Of a DNA stretch of 64,000 nucleotides, positions 34,156 through 45,557 are shown piece by piece. Where the stretch lies: the NCBI RefSeq assembly GCF_018446385.1, contig NC_056000.1:31884011-31948010 (forward strand). The letters are read 5' to 3'. Every line of letters begins with the position of its first letter. The stretch's first letter is position 1. The notes beneath the pieces are model-generated. The model saw only the letters and a program-made list of their open reading frames with translations. It did not search any database and was not told where the DNA came from. Both the position numbers and the translations under genes were made by a program. Origin of the DNA: Zingiber officinale (lineage: Eukaryota > Streptophyta > Magnoliopsida > Zingiberales > Zingiberaceae).

Positions 34156-34315
34156 TTGGTCATGGGATCGAAATTCGGTATATCAGAGCATGACTTCCCC
34201 ATGCTTTGACCACTACACTAATGACTAATAACCACTTGTGATTTACCTCCTCCGTATTGGCTTAGGGACGGGTTGACGGGGGCGTCGAGGACAAGCGAAT
34301 TACCTTTTGCTACAT
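34156..34315 (+). mobile_element. Type I SINE inserted in a type II tail, second case
   Basis: Same family (tgatttacctcctccgtatt, gggacgggttgacggggg). Exact 16-bp TSD ttaattgaagaaatta at 34140-34155 and 34316-34331. Confidence 0.75.
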
Positions 34316-34429
34316 TTAATTGAAGAAATTACTCCAATTTATCTTAGTGATCAGTCAAAATTTTTTATAAGGTTAGACCGATTATCCATACTCGACATTA
34401 CCCTATTTGATTAATTATTATTTTTTTAA

Positions 34430-34430
34430 T

Positions 34431-34461
<31 letters not shown>

Positions 34462-34462
34462 T
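34430..34462. repeat. (TA)n(CA)n microsatellite
   Basis: Alternating ta followed by ca dinucleotides at the end of the SINE cluster. Confidence 0.85.
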
Positions 34463-34639
34463 TTACGTGGAGGAATTTTTTTATAAATATATCATAATAA
34501 AGATTGAACCTTTAATACCTAGATAACACCTCGAGGGATGATTACAGACTACTAATGATCGACATTAAGAATGTTAAATGTGAATGATATGAAGTCACAT
34601 TTTGACAACAATTATAATTTAGGGATGAAAACCCCTATA

Positions 34640-35230
34640 TTTGAGTCTACCAATCAATTTGTGAGTTATACTAATCAATTGGCGAGCTAAAATTCTAAAA
34701 TCTAAACCCAGGTTTTGCAACACCAATCGATTGGTGTAAACCCGAAATTCTGATTTTAGGAAAGTGATATATCAACCAATTAGTATGTATTGTCAATCGA
34801 TTGGTAACAAATTACTAGCACACAAAAGCTTCCCAAATCGATTTGCCAATCAATTGGTTCAATAGATTGGTAGACCTTCTTCGAGAGCACAGAAGGCTGC
34901 CAAATCGATTGGTCGATTGATTGAGCATTGCCACTCAATTGGTGAAATTGATTTGCAGACCTTCTTCAAGAGCACAAAAGGTTTCCAAATCAATTGGTCA
35001 ATTGATTGGACGATCGATTGGTGTAATCGATTGGTAGGCCTTCTGCAAGAGCACAAAAGGCTGACAAATCGATTGGCCAATCGATTAGTGATTCACACCA
35101 ATCGATTGAGATTCAAAATGGTATAATCTCAAATGTTGATATAGAGTCAGTGACCATTCCATGGATATTCAAATGGTTAGCAATCAATTGGGGTGTTTCT
35201 GCCAATCTATTGGCGACGATAAAAAAAAAA
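34640..35230. repeat. AATCGATTGG-rich repeat block
   Basis: More than a dozen forms of the near-palindrome ccaatcgattgg, with a loose repeat of about 90-110 bp from 34850 to 35090 sharing gaccttcttcaagagcacaa and aaggctgccaaatcgatt. It is followed by text like a copia LTR leader (to 35387). Probably an old copia LTR U3; no coding. Confidence 0.6.
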
Positions 35231-35387
35231 AAGAAAGAAAAATAGCCTAATTCTGAGGTGTTTAAGCCACAAGAAGATGTTACAGTTCCATTGCTATTCT
35301 TTTGCTATCTTCAGTGTCGAGCTTGCATATGCAAGATCTTCAAGCAACCAAGAGAAGGAGAACTAAGCCAAAACCTATAATCTCTTC

Positions 35388-35876
35388 TAATCCTGTCCGA
35401 AAACGGGAGGGTGGAAAGTTGGGGATGTGACTGCTGCACTGACTGACTGTAGAACGTGCTCCGCTCTACAAAACAAGTAACGTTAGTGCCGAGCCAGGGA
35501 AGAAGTCCCCGACATTAACCCTTCGACCCTCAAGTCAGTCACTAGAAATATAGAGAAAAGCGAAGCAACAGTAACATAAGCGCAAACAGTAATAACGCGT
35601 ACCTTCGCCGGCGATAGACCCCCTTTATATAGAGCCCTGGTGGATGATGTGCACGCTCCTCGAGGCATGAACATATTTTCCAATATATCCTATGAAGGGA
35701 TGTGTCAGGAAAGTACCTCTGACACAATACCTTAACAGGGCATGTATATCCCTGATAAGATAGTAGAAGCTTCCTCCGTATGATCTGCCTGTCGACCATC
35801 CCTCATGTTAGCGACACTATCTCCAAGAAGGATATCGAGAGATACGACAATGGTCCTATTACTTGGCCGAGTAGGA
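35388..35876 (-). repeat. 3' LTR of gypsy element 3, first part
   Basis: Starts taatcctgtccgaaaacggg; aligns with 52322-52539 plus 59223-59480 (ccctttatatag near 35630, ggcatgaacatattttcc, ccttaacagggcatg). Interrupted at 35877; the rest is at 49150 onward. Confidence 0.8.
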
Positions 35877-37683
35877 TGTTGGTTGCTACTAGGAATATCG
35901 TACCGGTTCCCCTGTATAAAAATTTTGTACAAGTCCTGAACCTATCCTAACAATCTATTGTGTTCTTTAGAAATTAAATTCGGAATCGTAAACAGAACTT
36001 AACATTATTGATTCCAAATTTAACTTATCTATTCTTAGAGGTTTATACTTGGATCGCAAACGATACTTAACATTATAGATCCAAATCCACCCATGTTACA
36101 AATTTAATTAAATATTTATTTCAGAGATCGGCTCCCAGGTCAAACATGGCGAGGCACTTGGCCTTCTTGGGTATGGGAACATCCACCACTGCCTCGACAA
36201 AGCCTCTCAACGAAATTCAATATTTAATTTCCTTATAGTAACCCTAGGTTTAATCAAAAAGAACAATCGAATCACAAGATGGAAAAAACAAAAGAAACAC
36301 AACTTCGAATCACAAATCCGAAAATCTAGAATCACTAGCCTCTTGTGTTTGGTATTTCAAAATTCATACAAAGAAAACTAGTATGATGCGGAATATAAAT
36401 ACTAGTTATACCTTTCTTTGTAAGCAACAACTTCTTGATCTTCTATCGTATTCCTCTTCTTATCTCGGACGTTGTGTGGGCAACGATCTACCGAGATGAG
36501 AACCACCAAGACACCTTCTTTCTTGCAAGTTTCGGCCACCAACCTTCAAGCTCCAAGGGATGCTAGAACAAAGCCTCCTTTCTCTCCTTCTTCTCCTAGC
36601 AAGAACCAGCCACCACAAGAACTCCAAGAGAGGGATGCACCGGCCACTAAAGAAGAAGAGAACAGGAGGAGTATAAGGCCGGCCACACCAAGGAAGAGAG
36701 GAGAGGAATAGAGGATGTGTTATGTTATTGAAGGCACCCCTCCCTCTCTTTTATAATTCTTAGTCATGACAAATAAGGAAATTTAATTATTATTAAAATT
36801 TTCTTATTTTCCTTGTCATTGGTTAATAAGGAAAATTTAATTAAAAATTCCTTTTAACCCTTCTCATGGTCGACCCCTTCAAGTGCTCCAAATAAGGCAA
36901 GTTTTAAACACAAAATTAAAAATTCCTTATTTGTTTCCGAAAATTTATAAAATAAAAATCTCTATTAATTTTTTCTTTCATGGTTGGTTATAAAAGGAAA
37001 TTTTATAAATTAAAATATCTCTTTTAAAACATGTAGATGTTTTCAAAAAAGAAAAGTTTTTACCAAAATTAAAATCTCCCTTTCAACTACAAATAAGGAA
37101 AGATATCTAATCTTTCTCTTAATCTTTTGTAGAAAACTATAAAAGGAAAGATTTAAATTTTAAACTCTCTTTTAAAACATGGCTTCCACATAAGGAAAGA
37201 TTTTAAAAAGAAAATCCCTTTTATTTTATATGGCCGACCACACCAAGCTTGGGCTCCAAGCTATGGTCGGCCACCCTACTTGGCTCAAGCCTTTGGCTTG
37301 GCCGACCCAAGCTTGGGCTCCAAGCTTGCTTGGTCGGCCCAAGCTTGGGCTCCAAGCTTGCTTGGCCGACCACCTAAGGGTGGGTAGGAAGTGGGTATTT
37401 GGTGGATATAATTCTCTCTATATAAGAGGCTACGATAGGGACCGAGAGGAGGAATTAGTTTTGGTCTTCCAATGAAATTAAGCTTCTCGTGTTCTCCCCA
37501 AACACCCAACTTAATTTCATCAGTAATAACTCATACCACTAAAGAATTATTATTGAACTACCGCACAAATCCAAAATTACATTTTGGGCTCCTTCTTATC
37601 ATCAGTGTGTTAATCTCCCTGTGTTTAAGATGTCGAATGCCCACTAATTAAATGAGTTATTGACAACTCACTTTAATTAATAT

Positions 37684-38502
37684 TGATCTTGTCCGAACGC
37701 TGAATCAACGGACGCTGGGCACGTGGCGCTCTCCGAAATGCTGACGTGGATCTCCGACCGGTCGCCCGGGTCTCCGGCGAACCTGCAAAGAAGTCGGGCC
37801 GAGAAGGAGTTCCCGGCGACGACCCTCCGACGCTCAAGTCAGGCAAGAGGAAATGCGGAAGTGGCTTCGAATACGAGAGAATACGTGATCGCGTGAATGC
37901 GTACCTCCGGTGAAGAATGAGGACCATTATAAAGAGCCATGAAAAGGCTTATGCACACATACCGAAGTGAATACGTGTCCTCTTACCATACCTCAGTATG
38001 GGCTTGTCAGAAGAGCTTGCCTGACACCATACTGCTACAGTCCGAGCACCTCTCTGATGGGACAACGGAACCCTCTGTCATAAGATCCTGCGTATGGCCT
38101 GGTTGTTGAACATACCTGCTGTCAGAAGATGTTTCCCCGCGTCCCCTTGTCTTTGTCTCCTTTTCCCCGAGCCAAGCATCCGTCCGCTCGGCAAGCATAG
38201 GCCCGACCGGGCGTAGATATCGGTCCGACCGGGAAGATTCTCCCGGCCACGTGCTCGGATGAGACTGTTCACAGTATTGCTGCCTTATGCCTTCGGCCGA
38301 GCGGGCTATCCGCTCGGCTAGTCGACCCTGTTCAACATTAGCGTTGGAGACCCGACTCCCCCGTCAGGTTATTTTTGATTCCGCTTAGATCCCGTTCGGC
38401 CGACTGGTCGACATCCCCTTCTCCGGTCGGCCGTTTGACCTTTGACCTCCACGTGGCATTGACCTCCCTCAAAGGGGGTTCCCCGTCGTTACCGCCGGAT
38501 CA
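37684..38502 (-). repeat. 3' LTR of Tat element 2
   Basis: 819 bp, partner of 47674-48491 with scattered substitutions. Followed by the complement of the purine tract, cttgcctccccttcaagtct, at 38503-38522. Confidence 0.92.
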
Positions 38503-39171
38503 CTTGCCTCCCCTTCAAGTCTAGTCGAATGAGGCGATTAGTCCGACTGACTCGACCATCAATTTCGCCAAGCGGCGACCGTAAGCAACTATCCTCCGCT
38601 CGGCCCATATGGGAGTAGCTAAAACACCAGTCAACGCCAACCCTCCTCGGTATCTTTTCGAAGTTTTCGCCAATCTCCATCATTAAGGTCGAGCACGCGC
38701 TCTGTGCCTCGTTAAGGCGCTCCTTAAATGCTTCCCCGTGATGGAATGCCACGTGGCCTTGCTAACGTCATCGTACGGCGGCGGCGCGGGTGACGAGACC
38801 GAGGCGGTTCAAAATGGACGGCGCGATGAGTGCTCCGATTCTCACGACCTGGATCCGACGGTGGAGGCCGCTCGGGTTCCACCGTATAAAGGCTTCTCTT
38901 CTTTCCTTCGCCTCACTTCTGTTGTCACGTGCTTACCGCTACTTCTCGCGTTCCAGATTTCCGGCGATCTTGCTCTTCTGTTTTCGGCGATCTCCGGTGC
39001 GCTTCCCTCGATCCTCCTCTTGTTGTAAGGTTCTCCTTCTTTCTCTCTTTGGTTCTCGTGTTTTCTTTGCATTTCTTTCCCGAGTTTCGATCCTCGGGGC
39101 ATCGTTTCGTTTGCTGTCTTCTTTCTCCTATCCTCTACCTTTCTCCTTTTTTGATTTCGTCCGTTCGAACA

Positions 39172-41117
39172 ATGGCCCATTCCTCTCAATCCCAAGACCA
39201 AACTCTCGGCCCGTGGTATGTTACCATGGAGTCATGCTTCGATCGGCGTGATGTCGATATTCTGAGAAATAACTTTGACATCCCTTTCGACCTCGAAATT
39301 ATCTTACCCACTCCCTCCGCTCGGCCACACAAACCGCCGTGTGGAGCCTTTTGTGTTTTCCGCGACCAGTTCACTGCCGGTCTGCGACTTCCAATTCATC
39401 CCTTTATCATTGACGTTTGCAATTTTTTCGGCATTCCGCTCGGAAGCCTAGTACCCAACACTTTCCGCCTTCTATGCGGCGTTGTCGTCCTATTCAAAAT
39501 CCATAACATTCCCCTCCGACCGGAGGTTTTCTACTATTTCTACTACCCTAAACAGTCTGAGCCGGGCACTTACATGTTCCAGACTCGGCCCGGCTTAGTT
39601 TTCTTTAATAAACTACCTTCTTCTAATAAGCATTGGAAAGAATTCTACTTTTATATTCGCCTTCCCGAGCGGGCCTCCTTCTGAACCCAATGGCAGGTCG
39701 GACATCCTCTCTCCCCAGAACTCAAAAGGTTCAAGACCCGGCCGAACTATCTTCATGCCGCCAACATGTTAGCCGGTCTGAAGTTTGACATCACGAGGTT
39801 CCTGCCAGAAGGGGTGATGTACATATTCGGCTTGAGTCCGATCAGGGCCCCCCTCCCAAGCGGCTTCGGTAAGATTTTTACTTTGTGCATCGCTTTAATT
39901 GCTAACTGATTTTCTCTGTTTTCCTTGCAGTGAACATTGTCATGGAGTCGGTGATGGCTGGAATTTTGAAGAGGAAGGCGGCAGCGCTCGAGGCCGCGGC
40001 GGCCAAAGAAATGGAGACGCTCGGCATTCAGCCGGTCGGCTCGAACGAAGGAGAGAGCCAGACAAATGTGGGGGAGTCGGCTGCTCAGGCTTCTCTCCCA
40101 GAGCCAGCGGCTGGCGCAACTGCTAGTCGAGAACCTTCCGCCCGGGAGGAAGGCTCGACTCAGGAGGAGGAGCGCCCCCTACGACAAAAGAGGCGCCGCA
40201 CGGAGACGCCACTCCGCTTGGCTACATCTGCAGTCCATCCATCTAAGCGGGCCACCGCCGATTCTCGCGGCAAAGCGCCGGTGGAGGCGATCTCTTCCGA
40301 TCGGACCCCCTCCCAATTGGATGCCTCCGCGGACCCCTTGGAGGCGATACCTGTCAGCTCCCTTCCGCCCGCTCCCTGTCAAGTCCATCGCTCAACAATC
40401 TTGTCCCAGTTTTCGGCGCCGACCTCCGATCTTTCCCCGGCTTCTGCCCAGACGACGCCCGATCGGCGCCGCACCGTCCGTGTCTCCCTGCATCTCCCCA
40501 CTGAGGAATTAATGCCTGAATCCGATCGGCCAATAACGCCCGAGCACCTGATCACAATGAAAGGGCCCTTAGCTGAAATGTGGGCCGACGCTCGGGCACG
40601 CGTCGCAATGATTCCCCTCAGTAATCTGGCCAACAACCACATGCAACAGGCCACGGGGGTAAGTTTGTTTTCTCAAGTCCTTTACGCATTCTCTCCGACC
40701 GGCTACTAACAACTTTGCCCGTGACAGAGATGAGTGGAGGAGATCGCCGTTTGCAATCGTCTGGCGATGGTGGACGTAGAATTAAAAAGATTAAAGAGTG
40801 CGAGCGGTGCACCTTCTCAGGGTCCAACATATGTCGAGCTACAGAAGGAGCTCAAAAAGACCCAAGACTTGTTGGAGGCCGAACGGAAGAAGACGGCCGA
40901 CCAGGCGCACACTCTGGCCGAACTTGATCGCCTGAACAAATCACTGGACCGCAAGATAAGTCTGGCTACCGAGCGGAAGAAAACGGCTATCTCCGATCTG
41001 GAGAAGAAGAACGTAGAGGCTCGGGGCCTGGAGCAAAAAGTTAAAGAGCTGATGGATCATCTGGACGGCGAGAAGTGGCCCGCTCGACGAAGGCAAATAA
41101 GCATAAAGAGGAGATGA
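39172..41117 (+). pseudogene. Antisense extra ORF (aORF) of Tat element 2
   Basis: Opposite to gag-pol. Exon 1 39172-39868 (MAHSSQSQDQTLGPWY; PEVFYYFYYPKQSEPGT; GVMYIFGLSPIRAPLP) with one TGA at 39682. Intron 39869-39930 (GTAAGA to TTGCAG). Exon 2 39931-40658 (ILKRKAAALEAAAAKEME, RRRTETPLR, VEAISSDRTPSQLD, HLPTEELMPESDRP). Intron 40659-40727 (GTAAGT to GACAG). Exon 3 from 40728 with a TGA where element 1 has Trp, then a coiled coil (LKKTQDLLEAERKKTADQA, SLDRKISLATERKK) that goes out of frame near 41080. About 600 residues if intact. Exon structure is shared with element 1; the promoter would have to lie in or near the 3' LTR (inference). Confidence 0.75.
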
Positions 41118-41762
41118 AAACTCTGCAGGAGTCCCTTGCAGCCTCCCAAGCGGCCTTCAAGGAATATCAAGATGCTGAGCCTGGCTGAGTCGCAACCCTG
41201 AGGCTGAATTACATCCGTTCGGAAGTATTCTCGGAGAAAGTCTGCGAACGGATGTACACCACCTTCGAGCTTGCCATGAATGCCACCACCACCTACTTGA
41301 AATCCAAGCTAAGGGTCATCTGGCCGACTCCGTCCTCATCCCGACCCAAGACCAGGCGGCGCTTCTCGGCAACATCCCCCAAGAGGTTTATGATTTTCTT
41401 GAGTAGGAAGCTTTTATGTAATTCGGCCGCTCGGCCAAAAACTTACCCAATTTTGTAATTAGGCCGCTCGGCCTTAATTTCTTTAATGCTATCCTTTTAC
41501 TTGCTTTTTCCCTTTTCTAATCAATATGAGTGTTGTTCGCTCGGCTAGGTAACTACTGTTCATGCTCCTGTTTCTCATCGTTATTCGCTTCTCATCCCAC
41601 CTTCCTTGTGTTTGAAAGGGGGTTTTTTACGAAGTATTTTGCGTAGCTTGTCCGCTCGGCTTAGTATATCATGTTTTGACAAAGGAGGTTGTTCGTCGGA
41701 TGTACTCTTGGGCACTTGGCCGATTGACGAAACGACTCACCAGTTAAACCTCTTTATTGCAT

Positions 41763-42350
41763 TCGTCCGGCCGGCGGGTTTATAGTTGCCGGCTCGATTC
41801 TCGATTTTTAACGTCGGAGCTTGACGGTCTTCCGCTCGGAGGGTTTATAGTCGCCGGCTCGACTCTCGATTTTTAACGTCGGAGCTCGACGGTCTTCCGC
41901 TCGGAGGGTTCATAGTCGTCGGCTCGACTCTCGATTTTTAACGTCGGAGCTCGACGGTCTTCCGCTCGAAGGGTTTATAGTCGCCGGCGCGACTCTCGAT
42001 TTTTAACGTCGGAGCTCGACGGTCTTCCGCTCGGAGGTTTATAGTCGCCGGCTCGACTCTTGATTTTTAACGTCGGAGCTCGACGGTCTTCCGCTCGGAG
42101 GGTTTATAGTCGCCGGCTCGACTCTCGATTTTTAACGTCGGAGCTCGACGGTCTTCCGCTCGGAGGGTTTATAGTCGCCGGCTCGACTCTTGATTTTTAA
42201 CGTCGGAGCTCGACGGTCTTCCGCTCGGAGAGTTTATAGTCACCGGCTTGACTCTCGATTTTTAACGTCGGAGCTCGACGGTCTTCCGCTCAGAGGGTTT
42301 ATAGTCGCCGGCTCGACTCTCGATTTTTAACGTCGGAGCTCGACGGTCTT
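41763..42350 (-). repeat. Nine-unit 65-bp tandem array in Tat element 2
   Basis: Near-identical units of gggtttatagtcgccggct, cgactctcgatttttaacgt and cggagctcgacggtcttccg, between integrase and the aORF in the hypervariable 3' region typical of Tat elements. Shares sequence with array B at 13065-13365 and with 19745-20010. Confidence 0.95.
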
Positions 42351-42469
42351 TAAGGCTAATTTTAACATTGCCGTTCGGCAAAGATATTTGCCATCTTTTA
42401 TCATTCTGCTTCCTGCATTACAAGGACATAGGCGACCAAAACATATGTAAAATTACATCAGCGCACCTC

Positions 42470-43742
42470 TCACCCAGCTCGGTACGGCTGGAGATGATTC
42501 GTGCTCCATGGTCGATCCAGCCGCCGTCCGTCTTCATCCTCCAAATAATAAGCACCCGAGCGGAGCTTTTCGATGACTTTGAAGGGGCCCACCCAAGGAG
42601 CCTCCAGCTTGCCAACGTCACAGACCGACTTTACTTTCTTCCAGACAAGGTTGCCAACTTGGAATGCTCTAGGGATCACGCGCCGGTTGTAGTTCTGCTT
42701 CATTCTTAGCCGGTACGCCATCAACTGGACGGACGCCTTGGCTCGCTCTTCGTCGACCAAGTCCAGTTCCATGTTCCTCCGCTCGGCATTGTCATCATCA
42801 TAGTGCTGGATCCGGACGGACTCCACACCGACTTCGACTGGGATAATCGCTTCGCCGCCGTACACCAAATGGAATGGCGTGACACCCGTTCCTTCCTTTG
42901 GGGTCGTGCGGATAGCCCATAAAACACCCGGCAGCTCGTCCACCCAGCTTCCTCCTATGTGGTCAAGTCGAGCCCGAAGAATTCTAAGGATTTCTCTGTT
43001 GGTTACTTCCGCTTGGCCATTGCTTTGGGGATACGCCACGGAAGTAAAGTGTTGTTCGATGCCATAACTTTTGCACCAGTCTTCTAGCTACTTCCCGGTG
43101 AACTGTCGTCCGTTATCAGATACGAGCCGGCGAGGGATGCCGAAACGACAGATTATATGCTGTCAGATAAACTTCTTGACCATCTGCTCGGTGATCTTGG
43201 CTAGCGGCTCGGCCTCCACCCATTTGGAAAAATAGTCGACCACCGCCAGTAGAAACTTCTGCTGACCGGTTGCCATAGGGAACGGACCCACTATATCCAT
43301 TCCCCACTGATCGAACGGACATGATATTGTAGATGCCTTCATTTCCTCAGCCGATCGGTGGGAGACGTTGTGATACTTCTGGCAGGAAAGGCACGTCGCA
43401 ACGGTTTGAGCGGCGTCTGCTTGCAGGGTTGGCCAGAAGTATCCGGCCAGCAGAATCTTCTTAGCCTGATCGTCCGCCCGGATGCCCTCCGCACGATTCT
43501 TGATGCACTTCTTGGAGGATGTACGCCGCGTCTTCCGAGCTCACATATTTCAAAAGTGGGCGGGAGAAAGCCTTCTTGTAGAGTTGGTCTCCAATGAGTG
43601 TGAACCGACCGGCTCTCCTTCTTAATAGTTGGGCAGCCTTCCGATCGGACGGTGCCGCACTCGAGCGCAGAAACTTTATGATGGCTGTCCTCCAATCGCT
43701 CGGGCCTGCGAGGCCCTCCATCCGGTCAATATGCGCCACCAA
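42470..43742 (-). pseudogene. Tat element 2 integrase, broken
   Basis: Frame pieces: zinc-binding part YILQEVHQESCGGHPGG then ATCLSCQKYHN (about 43560-43380); catalytic core with WGMDIVGPFP, LVSDNGRQF and NGQAEVTNREIL, giving the D, D, E triad; then WAIRTTPKEGTGVTPFHLVY and a C-terminal part to 42470 (FQVGNLVWKKVK). In-frame stops follow KKFI (about 43162) and FTGK (about 43090), and there is a frame change in the zinc region. It would integrate element cDNA if repaired by nature; this copy is inactive. Confidence 0.82.
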
Positions 43743-43841
43743 GGATACTTGTTCAATTGGCTGTTGGATGACGACCAGTAATATTGAATTCGCAAGCTTG
43801 ACTAACTCGTCTGCTGCCTGATTTTCCGCTCGGGGTATCTT

Positions 43842-45548
43842 CTAAATAATGACTTCTCTGAAATTGGCCCTGAGCTTTTCGAAGGCTTCAGCGTAGAGTT
43901 TGAGCCGAGCATTGTTAATCTCAAAAGTGTCCGAGAGCTGCTGAGCGGCCAGCTGAGAATCTGAATGCAGCGTTACCTGACCGGTCCCCACATGCCGGGC
44001 GGCCTGCAAGCCGGCTATAAGGGCCTCATACTCTGCTTCATTATTTGTAGCTCTGTAATCCAGCCAGACGGATAAATGCATCCTTTCTTCTCGGGGAGAG
44101 AGTAATAGCACGCCAATGTCGCTTCCGAGCCGAGTGGACGATCCGTCCACAAATATTTTCCACATAGCTTCGGGCTCTGGCTTTTGCACTTCGGTGACAA
44201 AATCTGCCAAGGACTGCGCCTTTATCGCCGAACGGGGTTGATACTGAATGTTAAATTCGCTCAACTCCGTTGTCCATTTGATGAGCCGTCCGGACGCTTC
44301 TAGGTTCAACAGCACTCTTCCCAATGGGCTATTTGTCCGGACGATGATTGTATGTGCCAGGAAATAAGGACAAAGTCTCCGAGCGGCGAGGACCAAAGCA
44401 AATGTCAGTTTCTCTAGCCCAGTGTAGCGAGATTCAGCGTCTTTTAAAATATGGCTCAAGAAGTACACGGGTTGTTCTTCTCCGCTCGTCCTTACTAATG
44501 CCGAGCCTACTGCCTGCTCGGTTGAAGATAAGTAAATACAAAGCGGCTCACCCACAGCTGGCTTGGCGAGCACGGGCAGAGAGTTCAGATATGTCTTCAG
44601 TTCTTCAAACGCCCGATCACACTCTTCATCCCAATGAAACTTAGTAGCTCTGCGCAAGATTTTGAAAAACGGGAGGCTCCGATCGGCCGCCTTCGAGATA
44701 AATCTTGACAATGCTGTTATCCGACCGGTCAAGCGCTGTACTTCCCTCAGATTTCTTGGGGGCGGCATATCTTGTAATGCTCTCACCTTGCTGGGATTTG
44801 CCTCGATGCCCCGCTCGGTCACTATATAGCCCAAGAAACGCCCGCCTTTTGCTCCGAACAGACACTTCTGAGGGTTCAGCTTAACTCCATACTTCCTCAG
44901 CGTCCGGAAGGTCTCCTCCATGTCTTTAAAAAGATCGACCGATCGGACGGACTTGATGAGAATATCATCCACGTACACTTCCAAATTGCGTCCGATCTGC
45001 TCCTTGAACACTTTATTCATTAATCGCTGGTAGGTTGCCCCCGCGTTCTTCAGTCCGAACGACATCACATTGTAGCAGTAAGTGCCGTCGGCTGTAACGA
45101 AGCTGACCTTCTCTTGATCTTCCCGGGCGAGCGGCACTTGATGGTAGCCCTGATAGACGTCGAGCATACATATCAACTCGCAGCCGGCTGTGGAGTCCAC
45201 CAGTTGATCTATCCGGGGTAGAGGATAAAAATCCTTGGGGCATGCTTTGTTGAGATCCCGGAAATCGATGCAAACTCTCCACTTGTTGTCCGGCTTGGAG
45301 ACTAGCACCATGTTTGCCAACCAACTCGGGAACTGGACCTCGCGTATGTGGCCGGCCTCCAGGAGCTTTTCGACCTCCGCTCGGATAATAGCATTTTGTT
45401 CGGCGCTGAAGTCCCTATTCCTTTGCTTCACCTGCCGAGAGTCCGGTCGGACATGGAGCTCATGCTGCGCTATACTTGAAGAAATTCCCGGTAGCTCATG
45501 CGTTGACCAAACGAAGACATCGGAGTTCCTCTGGAGACATTTGATCAC
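43842..45548 (-). CDS. Tat element 2 reverse transcriptase-RNase H frame, intact
   Basis: 568 uninterrupted codons. RT: VEKLLEAGHIREVQFPSWLA, WRVCIDFRDLNKACPKDFYP, YHQVPLAREDQEKVSF, FGLKNAGATYQRLMN and the catalytic EVYVDDILIKS, then CLFGAKGGRFLGYIVTERGI. RNase H: IFVDGSSTRLGS, NNEAEYEALIAGL and LHSDSQLAAQQL supply the acidic residues. It is part of a gag-pol polyprotein rather than a separate gene, so the listed start (ATG-like at the frame start) is nominal. An intact frame among otherwise broken domains suggests the element lost activity only recently. Confidence 0.85.
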   Translation of the reverse strand: MIKCLQRNSDVFVWSTHELPGISSSIAQHELHVRPDSRQVKQRNRDFSAEQNAIIRAEVEKLLEAGHIREVQFPSWLANMVLVSKPDNKWRVCIDFRDLNKACPKDFYPLPRIDQLVDSTAGCELICMLDVYQGYHQVPLAREDQEKVSFVTADGTYCYNVMSFGLKNAGATYQRLMNKVFKEQIGRNLEVYVDDILIKSVRSVDLFKDMEETFRTLRKYGVKLNPQKCLFGAKGGRFLGYIVTERGIEANPSKVRALQDMPPPRNLREVQRLTGRITALSRFISKAADRSLPFFKILRRATKFHWDEECDRAFEELKTYLNSLPVLAKPAVGEPLCIYLSSTEQAVGSALVRTSGEEQPVYFLSHILKDAESRYTGLEKLTFALVLAARRLCPYFLAHTIIVRTNSPLGRVLLNLEASGRLIKWTTELSEFNIQYQPRSAIKAQSLADFVTEVQKPEPEAMWKIFVDGSSTRLGSDIGVLLLSPREERMHLSVWLDYRATNNEAEYEALIAGLQAARHVGTGQVTLHSDSQLAAQQLSDTFEINNARLKLYAEAFEKLRANFREVII

Positions 45549-45557
45549 TTCCCTTTT

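Larger units (their letters stand above)
32770..34420 (+). repeat. Cluster of type II tRNA-derived SINE units
   Basis: Head-to-tail copies, about 230-250 bp, at 32770-32993 (5' end missing), 32994-33255, 33424-33685, 33686-33920, 33921-34155 (5' part lost) and 34332-34420 (3' part). Full units start with a tRNA-like block: A-box-like atggtgtcgcgataggat and B-box-like cgcggttcgatccc (about 33004-33060). They end in ttaattgaagaaatta. Shared inner landmarks are gatttaccctggtgg and gcgcaaccaaa. A minus-strand copy is at 61262-61508. Confidence 0.8.

Noticed and set aside
36472..36711. 79-codon frame beginning MCGQRSTEMRTT
   Set aside because: Lies within the split copia solo LTR; no conserved domain.
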